From the NCBI GenBank assembly GCA_035578175.1, contig JAQMRL010000006.1, forward strand, positions 67,958,001 through 68,022,000: a stretch of DNA of 64,000 nt, read 5' to 3'. The DNA comes from Catonia carolina (taxonomy: Eukaryota > Arthropoda > Insecta > Hemiptera > Achilidae). The number at the start of each line of letters is the position of its first letter. The first letter of the stretch is position 1. Under the pieces are notes generated by a model, which ran no database searches, had not been told where the DNA came from, and worked only from the letters and a program-made list of their open reading frames with translations. Position numbers and translations under genes: made by a program. Shown piece after piece: positions 46,115 to 55,779 of the stretch.

Positions 46115-46512
46115 ATGAAACCTATTGAAACAATTAACCATTTTTTAAATAAAGACCTATTATGAAATAACTAACCTATTTTTTAAATAAGAAACCTATT
46201 TTAAAATAAAAATACTATTTTTACGAAATAAGAACCTAATCCGAAGTAACCAACATACTTTTAAATAAGAAACTATTTTGAAATAAAAACCTATTTTAAA
46301 ATAAAAATACTATTTTTACGAAATAAGAAATAAGAACCTAATCCGAAGTAACCAACCTACTTTTAAATAAGAAACTATTTTGAAATAAAAACCTATTTTT
46401 AAATACCAACCTATTTTAAATTAAGCACCTTAATCTGAAATAACAAGCTATTCTAAAATAGAGAACCTATTTCTGATTGAGAAACCTATTCTAAAATAAA
46501 CAACCTATTAAA
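46115..46512. repeat. Hierarchical minisatellite
   Basis: Short units of the type AACCTATTTTAAAATAA (about 16-18 bp, many variants) are organised into a ~95-bp higher-order repeat. ATACTATTTTTACGAAATAAG ... CCTAATCCGAAGTAACCAAC ... AAACTATTTTGAAATAAAAA occurs twice in succession from about 46,211 and 46,305, the second with an extra AAATAAG. Confidence 0.8.
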
Positions 46513-46844
46513 TGATCCACTTCTAGACCAATCACGAACTACGTTACGATATGTTATAACATTAAATAGTTGAGGCTAAAGATGGTAATGATGCCGTTTA
46601 TGAGATGACGATGATTAGTAATGAAAGTGAAAAATCTGATGTGAATCACTCACACGACTTTCTTATGACATTGTAAGTAATAAAAATGTATAACCTTATT
46701 TCACTCATGAGCGTGAAAGACGCAAAATGAAAACCATCTGTCGTAATACATAAAAATACGGAAAAATCACTAAATTGTCGCTAAGCTGGGCTATTCAAAA
46801 TAAAATGCTTGAAATAAATGTTATAATTTGTTTTATTTTCTATA

Positions 46845-49209
46845 TAACGCCCCGGATGCCGACATATTGGCCTTCTGCCGTCACAAAGCTACCTGATATA
46901 CTAGATATATTTATAACACGAGGTATAAGTCGACTTCACCATGCGGTTGAAAATTTAGACGATTTTAGATCCGACCATTCTCCGGTTCTGTTAACTATAA
47001 GTGCTACTCCTCTTTATAAACAGCAATTACCATCGCTAACGCCAACCGGTTAGATGGATTGGGTCAAATTTCAAAATCTTGTAAATAACAATTTAAATGT
47101 TCACGTCCCTTTAAAAACTGCTCACGATTTAGAATGCGCCATAGACGATTTTACCTCTATCATTCAATCTGCTGCATGGGATTCTGCAATAACTGTTTCA
47201 AAAAATGAACGCAATGGACCTCATTATCCCAGATCCATACGGGAATTAATTACTCAAAAACGGGCAGCACGTCGTCGATGGCATCGTACAAGACTTCCGG
47301 GCGATAAATCTACTGTCAATCGGCTATCCAACAGACTTAAAAAGGAAATCTGGGCAGTTAAACTCGACCGCTTTGAAAGCCGCTTGAATTCCCTGGACAC
47401 AGAAGATGGCTCGTTATGGAGAGCAACAAAGCGACTTCTAAAGCAAGTTCCAGTTTCGACTCCTCTTCGGCGTGAGAACCAAACCTGGGCCAAGTCTGAC
47501 CAAGAAAAAGCTGATTTATTTGGAGAACATCTCAGCAACGTATTTAAACCTCATGTGCAAACAGGAGACATTGAGTTTGACAGGGATGTACAGGAATTCG
47601 TAACGTGCCCAACTACGCTATCGTTGCCGCCTAAACCTGTGAGTTTAAACGAGGTCAAGAGTATTATTAAACGTCTTCCATTGCACAAGTCACCAGGTCT
47701 GGATTTGATAACTGCAGAGATATTAAAGGAGTTACCAGAAAGAGGGATAATTTTTATACGAAACATATTTAATGCTATTCTCAGAACTGCGCATTTTCCT
47801 TTACAATGGAAATTGTCAACTATTGTTTTATTTCAGAAGCCGGAAAAACCATCTCACTGTGTAAGCTCTTACCGGCCCATTAGCCTTCTTTCAGTCGTGT
47901 CTAAACTTTTTGAACGAATTTTGTTAGATCGACTTTCGCCGATAATTGAAGCTACAACTCCAAATTATCAGTTTGGATTCAGAAGGCAGCATTCAACAAC
48001 TCATCAGCTGCACAGAGTGGTTGATTTAATTTCTGTAGGATTAGAACAAAAATTATACACATCGGCTGTATTTCTGGATATTAGTTCGGCGTTCGATAAG
48101 GTTTGGCATCCCGGGCTTTTGTATAAATTAAAATCTATTTTTTCTGATACATATTATGGAATTCTGAGATCATTTTTAGAGGATAGATATTTTGTTGTGC
48201 GCCAAGGTTTGGAATATTCTAATATCTGGCATATCGAAGCAGGAGTTCCTCAAGGGTCCATATTATCTCCTGCTTTGTACTCCATATTTACGTCTGACTT
48301 CCCGGAAAATGACTTCACAACAGTAGCAGCGTACGCAGATGATACCGTTCTGTTATGCAGCAGTGAATCTCCAGAAGAAACTTCGATGAACATCCAAAAT
48401 CACTTGTATGAGGTATCTACATGGCTCAAAAACTGGAGAATGAAAGTTAACCCGCTGAAATCTGTGCAAGTGACTTTTACTTTAAGAAGAAGAACTTGTC
48501 CAACTGTTTACCTGGATAACAATGAGATACCGCAAGAAAATAAAGTTCGATATCTGGGCCTCCATTTAGACCGTAGACTGACTTGGGGATATCATATCAA
48601 AACAAAACGTTTGCAACTAAATAACCGTACAAGATTACTTTCAAAATTCATCAACAGAAAATCAACTCTATCATTAAAATTTAAATTATTAACATACAAA
48701 GCCTATTTACGACCGATATGGAATTACGGTATTGAAATTTTTGGGACCGCAAAGAAAACTCACATTCAAAAAATTCAAACTCATCAGTCAAAAATACTTC
48801 GGATGATAACGAACGCCCCATATTACGTAACAAATTTAACATTGCATTCCGATTTGAAAATCCCTTTTGTAACAGAAACTGCTAAAATAAAATATTCCAA
48901 ATTTAACAGAAAATTAACAGATCACATCAATCCCCTAATACAGCAAATGTCAAGACGAAACTTACCACACCGACGCCTAAGAAGAAAATGGAGTAGAGAT
49001 CTATTGATCTAATTGTTCTATATTTTTATTAACTTATTTTTTGAAATCCACTATACTTTTGAATTATCCACTGGGATGTATTCTTTAAAAAAATATTTCT
49101 GTTTATTTATCGAGTCATTTGTTTTTTTCAAAATTTAGTTAAGCTTTTGGATGGTTATACTGTACTGTATAGTTTCTAAATAAAATTAACGTTAAAAAAA
49201 AAAAAAAAA
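46845..49209 (+). mobile_element. Jockey-type retrotransposon, 5'-truncated, young copy with target duplication
   Basis: ATTTTCTATA occurs at 46,835-46,844 and 49,210-49,219, a perfect 10-bp target duplication. The 5' end is truncated in the endonuclease domain; the 3' end has AATAAA (49,179-49,184) and poly(A) from 49,194. It is a different subfamily from 1,045-3,420 but shares all motifs. Confidence 0.92.
46851..49012 (+). pseudogene. Jockey ORF2 fragment with a single in-frame stop
   Basis: One reading frame runs through the whole element and is broken only by a TAG at 47,051-47,053 (PSLTPTG-stop-MDWVKF, where the 1,045 copy reads PSLTAGVMNWDMF). Upstream are TPRMPTYWPSAVTKLPDILD and the catalytic FRSDHSPVLL of the endonuclease. 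Downstream, counted from the Met at 47,054, are HKSPGLDLITAEIL, YRPISLLSVVSKLFERIL, FGFRRQHSTTHQLHRVVD, motif A FLDISSAFD (Asp342), AGVPQGSILSP and YADD at 427-430, ending RRKWSRDLLI. Nothing else is damaged over ~2.1 kb. The native start is lost by truncation. Confidence 0.9.
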
Positions 49210-49535
49210 ATTTTCTATAAATTTTATTATAATGTACATACACTTTATTTTAAAATGCGTACTAAAGCTGAAATATTTAAAATTCCAAATTTTTACCGAT
49301 TTTGATGAGCAAAATAGAGAAAATCGTTAATTGACATTAATTGAGCGTTGTAGAAATAAAGTTTGTAGAAAACCTGCAAATTTTTATTACATACACGTTT
49401 GTCCTTTGCATATTACTGCCACAATAAAATTGTAACAAAAAAAAGTTTTACCACTTGACCAAAGCTTTCCTAAGAATTTCAGTAGATATGGTGGTTACTC
49501 TCTAACATGTAGAGCTTAAACAATGCGGTAAATAT

Positions 49536-49920
49536 TTTTAATTTAATCTATTTATTTACAATCAGTGTGTACAATGAGGCTTCAAGTAAATAATTATAAA
49601 AGAACTAAACTGCCGTGAGTGAAGTAGACAGCTTTTGCTCTCACTTCAACTAAATAAAATTAAAAAATAAAGTTAATAACGAACTAAGAAAAGTTGCAAA
49701 GTTACAAAATTAACAATAACAGTGTAAAAGAAGTAAATAAAAAATAAAGTAAACAATGTAAAAGAAGTTAACAACAAAGAAGTAAAAGAAAATTAAATTT
49801 TGAAATTTCACTTTAGATTAAAAATTAGTGAAGAAGATGAATTGTGAATTTAATTTCGTGTATGGATTAAAAACAATAGTCTAAATCGAGGATGTGATAG
49901 CTTTTGAGGCGCTGAAAACT
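49536..49920. mobile_element. Unclassified insert in HINE-like element
   Basis: About 385 bp between HINE-like blocks that adjoin in complete copies. It starts with TTTAATCTATTTATTTACAA, similar to short sequences at 3,424 and 63,150 that may be a LINE 3' end read on the minus strand, and has repeats of the AAAGAAGTAAATAAAAAATAA kind. No ORF. Confidence 0.45.
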
Positions 49921-50200
49921 ATTGAAATTTTAAAAAAATCGTATGAGCAGTTTTTGAGAAAATCTCAGAAACGTGAAAAAATGCACTAATGAACACTACT
50001 TCCGGTTAACGATTTTAATGACATTATTCGTCCATTTGGTCGTCATTTGGCTATCCAGCAAAGCTTAGTGTCGAGGGTCATACCAATGTTTTTGCTAGTA
50101 TTCGCGTGCAGCACAACGCGGGTATTTACGTAATATACTGGTACACGTCAAATTTTTCTGTTGGTGAAGTTGTCATGAATTAATTTTCTTCATTGAGTCT

Positions 50201-50386
50201 TTTTTTTATTTATTTATTTAACGTCGCATCAACTGCAAGGTCATTAGCGACGTCGTTGGGGTACAACGTATGAGGATGAAATGATTTTTGTAACGTATGA
50301 AAATATACCGTGCCTGAGTGGGATTCGAACGCAGGACCGCATGATGAGAGGCGAGCACGTTACCAACTAGACCAATGCGGCCGGCG
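50201..50386 (-). repeat. SINE type C, complete copy with target duplication
   Basis: Minus strand: GCCGGCCGCATTGGTCTAG head with TTGGTAACG (A box) and GCGTTCGAATCCC (B box), a ~100-bp body, and tail GTCGCTAATGACC-TTGCAGTTGATGCGACG-TTAAATAAATAAATAAA. TGAGTCTTTTT flanks it (50,194-50,204 and 50,391-50,401). Confidence 0.85.
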
Positions 50387-50469
50387 TCACTGAGTCTTTT
50401 TCACCATTTTTACGTCCATTGCTAAAATGAAATATAGGCTATTAGTAGTAGTAAAATAATTTATTTTCT

Positions 50470-50634
50470 TTAGTTTATTTAAAATCACACTAAAAGCTCG
50501 GTTATTAGCAAATACGGTAATTTATGTAACAGTGAGTTTAAACTTGTAAAAATTTGCAGACCCTAGCCAGGAATCGAACCTGGAATCTCAGCGATGTAGG
50601 CTAGTGCGCTACCATTATACTACATAGACGGCTA
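50470..50634 (-). repeat. SINE-B, complete copy
   Basis: Minus strand: CCGTCTATGTAGTATAATGG (A box region GTAGTATAATGGTAGCGC), CCAGGTTCGATTCCTGG (excellent B box with stem), then TTTAAACTCACTGTTACA, TTGCTAATAACCGAGC and a TTAAATAAAC end. It directly follows the AAG tail of the adjoining LINE scrap. Confidence 0.75.
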
Positions 50635-50635
50635 A

Positions 50636-50950
50636 TCTTCTTCTTCTTCTTTTTCTTCTGCCTTTCACAGATTAGGTACCTCTGCCTGTTCCGAATCTCT
50701 CAAATCTGCCCATCTCTTTCTCGGGCGTCCTCTTTCTCTCCTGTTCACCGGCTTACAGCGGACATGGAAGACTTTTCTAACGGTGGAGGAGGCGGAAGAG
50801 CGTTGAGCGGCATCTCTAAGGAACTGTTCTGCAGGCTCATATCTAGTGATGTGGCAATCTCTCTAATGAACATAATCTGCGCAGCGCTCATAACGCGGCC
50901 AGAGGATTTTCTTAAATACTGGCAAACCTCATGGTGCCTCGGATGATGGA
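50636..50950 (-). pseudogene. Non-LTR retrotransposon ORF2 C-terminus with AAG tail
   Basis: Minus strand reads YERCADYVH, RDCHITRYEPAEQFLRDAAQ, SSTVRKVFHVRCKPVNRRER and GRPRKRWADLRDSEQAEVPN, then a stop, AAAGGCAGAAG and (AAG)n at 50,637-50,655. It ends as LINE ORF2 proteins do. The overlapping plus ORF at 50,764-50,946 is a shadow. Confidence 0.65.
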
Positions 50951-51763
50951 CCGGGATTAGGAAATTTAATCAGGATACAGCTAATAATAATATTATTAAT
51001 ACCTCTAATACAAAAACATAAATTTAAAAAAATATAAACACCTTTCTTTGAAATAAATAATAAATACATAAAATAATAAACTTAAATTAGGCCTAGGGGT
51101 TATATTTTTATTACACTACAGTAATAAATAAATAAATATGAATATTCCAAAAATATAAATAGCCTACTTTCTAAATGAAAACGTGTTTTATTGAATTTTA
51201 TTACACATCTATAATTCGTTTTATTGTATAACCTGTGTTATAATATTCCAGGCTTATACATAACATTGTATTATATCATATAGTTCGGTAATAAACAAAA
51301 AATGTTATAATGAATGTTATAAATTTGTTTATTACTTTGTTGTAAGACTTTGATTATTTTAACGCCTTAGGTAAATATGCAATTTGTAAAATAATTCTAC
51401 TAAACTGGATTTCGTATTTTTTAATATATTTATGTTTTCTTTTTAGTTTGTTGTATTTTTTATGTGTATGTTTGTATTTTGCGTACAAAGTGAGAGGCCA
51501 ATGTCGTCGTTATTGTTAATCGATGTTTAAAATTGTATTGCTTAAATGGTATTGAAAGTAAAACGAAAATCACGAATACTAGACTGCCGTTTCTTTTAAG
51601 TATTCATTCACAATAACCTTCTGGGTAAGTTTTATTTTGCTTTCTCCTGTTTCCTAAATTTCTCATTCGGATCTTTACCTTTGCTGTACATCTCATATCT
51701 CCAAAAGATACTTTATTTTATCGGTTTTCCTATTTTTTAGCTTTATTTCTAAAAGTCTGTCAC
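50951..51763. other. AT-rich spacer
   Basis: No feature recognised. Confidence 0.4.
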
Positions 51764-51934
51764 TGTCACTCCCTTCGATTAGGTACTGTGCTGCCTAAAG
51801 CTTCCGACGTAGTGACAGAGGGAGCCGCCAATTTTTCCGAGAGGGGTGGTAGGCTTGTGGCGGCATACCGACAGAGGCCTTTGTAATCAAGGTCAAGACC
51901 AATAACCGCCATCTACCACAGCGCTCTCGGCAAC

Positions 51935-51943
51935 TATATAAAG
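51935..51943 (+). promoter_or_regulatory. TATA box
   Basis: TATATAAAG with GC-rich flanks; about 375 bp upstream of the histone-type stem-loop, giving a short predicted unspliced transcript. Confidence 0.55.
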
Positions 51944-52315
51944 AGCTCTACATTGAGCCGAGGGATTTAATTCCGATCCAGACTGCAGACAAGACGTCCA
52001 CCACGGCACAAGGCTACAGGACTCCAGCGAAGACTAATCAACGACCCCGCATGAGAGAAGATTATGCTTCCACTCGCCGACCCGTCACCGTAAGCCGTCA
52101 ACCGGACCGTGATCGCCCGCTCGCGCGAGCGATGCCCACAGCAGTCCCTCAACCGAGCCTTACGCCCACCGGATCCGACGAACCAGCCATTGACGCACTA
52201 CTGCGAGGAAGAAGATGATGTCTCCGCTGGACGATGACACACCGTGTCACCCAGCTCCTCGACCACCACGACGACTACGACCGACTCTTCCAATCAAGAC
52301 GACCACTACTTTAAC

Positions 52316-52331
52316 GGCCCTTTTCAGGGCC
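52316..52331 (+). terminator. Replication-dependent histone mRNA 3' stem-loop
   Basis: GGCCCTTTTCAGGGCC forms a 6-bp stem (GGCCCT/AGGGCC) with a TTTC loop. The flanks are AAC and ACCA, matching the conserved metazoan element bound by SLBP (stem of 6, loop of 4, 5' A-rich and 3' ACCA context). AACAAATAAGG a few bases downstream could stand in for the purine-rich histone downstream element. No histone coding sequence precedes it. Confidence 0.75.
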
Positions 52332-52603
52332 ACCAAACAAATAAGGTTCCAACTCGCGACTTAATGTCACCATCCGGTGACAATTACTGTATTATACTTA
52401 CTCTTCCCCTGTACTGATATAGGACAAGAAAGAAACGTATACTAAAAATTTATTTTTTACCGGATATACACATTTTCAGGCCCCCTGAACCAAAAATAAA
52501 TCATTTCTTAGCGATAGGTGCGTGAGTGTATGTCTGTCTGTGAACGAAATATCTCAAGAGCGGAATAGCATGCAAAGCTGAAACTAGAACTTAAAATACG
52601 TAC

Positions 52604-53214
52604 TTGAAATACTTAGGATTGACACTTGACAGAAGACTGACATGGAATCCACATACCAGACTCAAAAGGTAATCTCTTAACGTGCAGTTAAAACTTCTTT
52701 ACAGTCTTATTCACCATAAATCTCCTCTTCCAATTACTCAGAAACTTAACTGTTACAAGGTACTTCTTCGTCCTATTTGGACCTACGGTTCAATGATCTA
52801 CGGATCAGCTAAAGTATCTAACATAAAACGTATTCAGGCATTCCAGAACAAAACTTTACGCATCATCACAGGCTGTCCAACATACGTTAGTAACAAAACA
52901 TTACATAGAGACCTTAACATTGAAACGGTGAACGAAACAATAAAGAAACTATACAGACGTTTTCATAGCAAACTACACTATCACACAAATCCGCAAATTC
53001 AGTCATTGTCCGTTTCTCACCTTCCACACAACCCACCTAGAAGACTGAAAATACAATGGAACCTTTCGTGAATCGTCTTGAGGGGTTGCCGCTGGGCGGC
53101 TACCTCACACAAGTGACATCAAGACAGTTATATAAAATTATTGACATTATAACTGCTGGTTGTGTTAAATTGTTACACAGTTGTAGTTTATTTTTCTTAA
53201 ATAAAGTCAAAAAA
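52604..53214 (+). mobile_element. Jockey-type retrotransposon 3' end with target duplication
   Basis: ATACGTAC on both sides (52,596-52,603 and 53,215-53,222); three preceding A residues may extend it. Ends in AATAAAGTC and a short A run. 5'-truncated in the C-terminal third of ORF2. Confidence 0.88.
52606..53071 (+). pseudogene. Jockey ORF2 C-terminal fragment
   Basis: LKYLGLTLDRRLTWNPH opens the fragment, a stop follows at 52,678, then MQLKLLYSLIHHKSPLPITQ, LLRPIWTYGSMIYGSAK, RIQAFQNKTLRIITGCPTYV, LHRDLNIETVNETIKKLYRR and PPRRLKIQWNLS to the stop at 53,069-53,071. A third Jockey subfamily in this window, related to the 1,045 and 46,845 copies. Normal ends of this family read RxWARDLL, so the terminal residues are changed. 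Confidence 0.85.
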
Positions 53215-53544
53215 ATACGTACCACCAGCGGCCCGACATGAACATTTTCACAAAATAGGTCAATCAGAAGTAATTAGTTTATTCATGTAAGTTTTTACTT
53301 TCTTGCGAATTTCTCAAAAACAGCTGTCAGTATTTTTATTTAAAAAAAATTTCAAAATTTTTTTAAAATTTCTACAAAATAGGCTTTTAAGTCAAAAAGC
53401 GTATTTATATATCAATTAACTAGCAAACAACTTTTATTTCAAACACATTTTTCTACAATACTTAATTCAGCGGAAATTAGTAATTTTCTGGATTTAACTA
53501 ATAATCAATATCAATAAACAAATTTAATGATTTAAGTTTGCTAC

Positions 53545-53710
53545 CAGTTTTGATAAAAATGTTCGTGTCAGAAACCCTTTGTGGTACGTAACTTAAGTTT
53601 CAAGTTTTAACTTCGTACGATATACCGTTCTTGAGATATTTTTTCACACACACCAATCCGCTAAGACCCTGTTATTTTTTTTTGGGTTCGGGGGGTCTTA
53701 AAACTTGAAT
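53545..53710 (+). repeat. HINE-like fragment in opposite orientation to its neighbour
   Basis: AGTTTTGATAAAAATGTTCG, GGTACGTAACTTAAGTTTCA, ACGATATACCGTTCTTGAG and GGGTTCGGGGGGTCTTAAAA are family blocks in plus orientation, only ~35 bp beyond the end of the minus copy. Confidence 0.65.
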
Positions 53711-54410
53711 GACTTTTACTTGAAACTTGAAATATAGGCTACATATCAATTTTTATGTGAGCTTTATATACGTGGAAATTTTTGTGATTAGTGAATGTGT
53801 CAACCAGTATACTTTGCTCTTACAGACTGTATTATTAAATAGATTACACACCCTGATAAAATGTAACGAGATCATTTTAATACTGTTGAGATGAAACTTT
53901 CAACATTAGCTTGTTTTAACGAACATTATTTGGTATTACGGAAGAGATTAAAAAATAACCAACGGGTTTTTCGTAGAAATCTATGAATTTAATTCAGAAA
54001 GTTTTACTTTAATATGTCTGGTTGTTTGTTAAAATCTGCGATTAGTTTTGTTGTTAATCCTTTTTACTCAAAATAATTTTTAGAACAATCCATTGAATTC
54101 CAAGAATTTTCTTTTAATCAAGCATGATTTTGAACTGATGATCAATTCTTTTTAATTAAAATTGTTTATCATCCACTTTGTTTCCGTTTTTAAAATGTTT
54201 AATAATTTATAGTATTACACATCAGATGTTTCAACTTTCATTTATCTTTAACATGGTGTTTTATAATAAATTTTAATTAGGTTAAAATCAAATCTGTATC
54301 TCTTATACCTATTCTAAGGGCTGAATGGAAACTGTGTTAAATATTAGCTTTAACGATATTTATCTGTTGTTCCTAGTCGACAAATTCGTAGTAATGCCGT
54401 AAAGCGGTTT
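53711..54410. other. AT-rich spacer
   Basis: Nothing recognised. Confidence 0.4.
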
Positions 54411-55235
54411 GTTGTTTTTAAGTCATCAGCTAAAAGACTGGTTTGACTCTAGCGGTTGTACTAAGTAAAATGAAAAGTGAGGTGGTTTTTTCAATACCTT
54501 TCTCACTGAGTTGAAAATTATCCTTATTAGCATGCCAGGCTCTCTGTAAAGCATTTATTTTCCACCCTCACTTCATGCCACCTTCACTTTATTCACGACA
54601 GCGTCTGGCTGTATAATGAAATTCATTACTCCCAGAGGAGGTAACTCTGACTAGTATCTCTTACATCTCTTTCTACCTCTTCTGTTCTTAAATGCTTCAG
54701 TCATATAAAAGGCTGACTACGTGATAAAAAACACAATTATTTTTTGCAGCCCTGGAACTAGTGGACCAAGTGCAAATAAACAATCGACCTGCTATGTTAA
54801 GGGCAATACCTTCAAATAAGATCATATAATTTAATTTGTTTATGTCCTATTTTTAATTTCTTTGGCCATAAATGAATAGACCATAGGGAAGGAACATATT
54901 GTTTCCATGTGAATTTTTTAAAATCAAGGTTTCACCGGATATACATTTTTTAAGCTTTCCTGAACTTGAAAGCATACCAGGCAGTCTGAAAAGCATCTAC
55001 TTTCCACCCTACAAATGACACCTTCACTTCATTCGCAGCAGGTATAGCTGTATAATTAAATTCATTACTTTCAGAAAAGATAACTGTGACTATTGTTTTT
55101 ACACCCCTACCTATTATGTTCTTAAATGATTCAGTCATTTAATTCGCTGATCATGTGACAAGAAACATAACTATTTTTTGTAGACGTAAAACAAACAGAT
55201 TGAATGTAAATAATTTAACAATCCACCTGTCCGTC
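54411..55235 (-). repeat. R3/HINE-like composite repeat, copy B (inverted relative to copy A)
   Basis: On the minus strand: R3 5' part from ACAGGTGGATTGTTAAATTA to GCCTGGTATG; fused to TTCAAGTTCAGGAAAGCTTA and a HINE-like 3' end; spacer AATAGGACA ... AATTATATGATCTTATTTGAAG; then a complete R3 ending near 54,411. Junction and spacer match copy A at 34,991-35,819 with moderate divergence. Confidence 0.8.
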
Positions 55236-55321
55236 GTGAACAAAAGAGCGGTCTACGTCTGAGTATATCTTGAAATAAATATAAAGGAAAATAAACTTGT
55301 TTTTATCTGAAAGGATGTGAA

Positions 55322-55614
55322 TTGCAATCTGTTCAATTTCAGAACAAAAAAAAAACACCGCATGACCCAATGAAAAGAGGATGATGTGTATGACAAGTAA
55401 ATGAGTAGTGATCTTGTACAGACTCAGGCCGTCAATTCCTGTGACAATGTGGTTAATTGAATTCTAACCATCAATATACATACATCGGTAACCACTGTCA
55501 AGTATTAAAATCCGTATAAAAGTAACTACCTTTACTAGGATTTGAACCAGGAACCTTCGTCTCCGTATATCAGCTGCCAAACAGCTGACTCGCCTTTACT
55601 AGACCACCCGTTGG
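55322..55614 (-). repeat. SINE-A, complete copy
   Basis: Minus strand: CCAACGGGTGGTCTAGTAAAG (A box), AGTCAGCTGTTTGGCAGCTGA, CCTGGTTCAAATCCTAGTAAA (B box), TTTATACGGATTTTAATACT, and the AACTGA/CAGATTGCAAT end at 55,322. Confidence 0.8.
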
Positions 55615-55779
55615 GTACAGCAATAAATAATGAATTTTATAATCCTTTAACGTTACAATCTAAAAAAATACATATTCTTTCTGTACAACCATAAAGAGTA
55701 ATAATTCTGAAAATTGCTATCTGTTAGTACTCCTAAATTTATGATAATAAAATTTAAAATATACGGTTAAATCGGAAAT

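Larger units (their letters stand above)
46628..50040 (+). repeat. HINE-like element with two inserts
   Basis: 5' end AAAATCTGATGTGAATCACTCACACG (46,628), interrupted after ATTTTCTATA by a Jockey (46,845-49,209), resuming TTTTCTATAAATTTTATTAT, interrupted again at ~49,536-49,920, and resuming with AAAAATCGTATGAGCAGTTTTTGAG up to about 50,040. The 3' terminus is missing. Confidence 0.8.
51764..52382 (+). mobile_element. GC-rich LTR-like or transcription-unit segment ending in a histone-type stem-loop
   Basis: About 620 bp, far richer in G+C than the rest of the window, bounded by TGTCAC (51,764) and GTGACA (52,377-52,382), inverted ends as in LTRs. TATATAAAG at 51,935-51,943 could start transcription near 51,965. 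A ~350-nt region without any histone frame follows and runs into a consensus histone stem-loop at 52,316-52,331. The longest sense ORF is ~56 codons (MREDYASTRRPVTVSRQPDR at 52,050) and unrecognised. Flanks GTCAC and ATTAC do not match exactly, so LTR identity is not proven. Alternatives are a decayed RNA-encoding gene or another retroelement end. Confidence 0.5.
52398..53510 (-). repeat. HINE-like element split by a Jockey element
   Basis: Plus-strand order of a minus copy: TTACTCTTCCCC-ATATAGGACAAGAAAG end, ACCGGATATACACATTTTCAGG, CCCCCTGAACC, ATATCTCAAGAGCGG, then Jockey (52,604-53,214), then ACGTACCACCAGCGGCCCGACATG, AGGTCAATCAGAAGTAAT, AATTTCTCAAAAACAGC and the TTTCTACAATACTTAATTCAGCG block, ending near 53,510. 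Confidence 0.75.

Noticed and set aside
50567..50634. Possible tRNA gene on the minus strand
   Set aside because: Good A and B boxes and TψC-like stem, but the same head is followed by the SINE-B body found at several other loci.
51967..52152. 61-codon minus ORF in the GC-rich segment, as possible histone or other gene
   Set aside because: No histone motif in any frame and no fit to the stem-loop orientation, which is plus.
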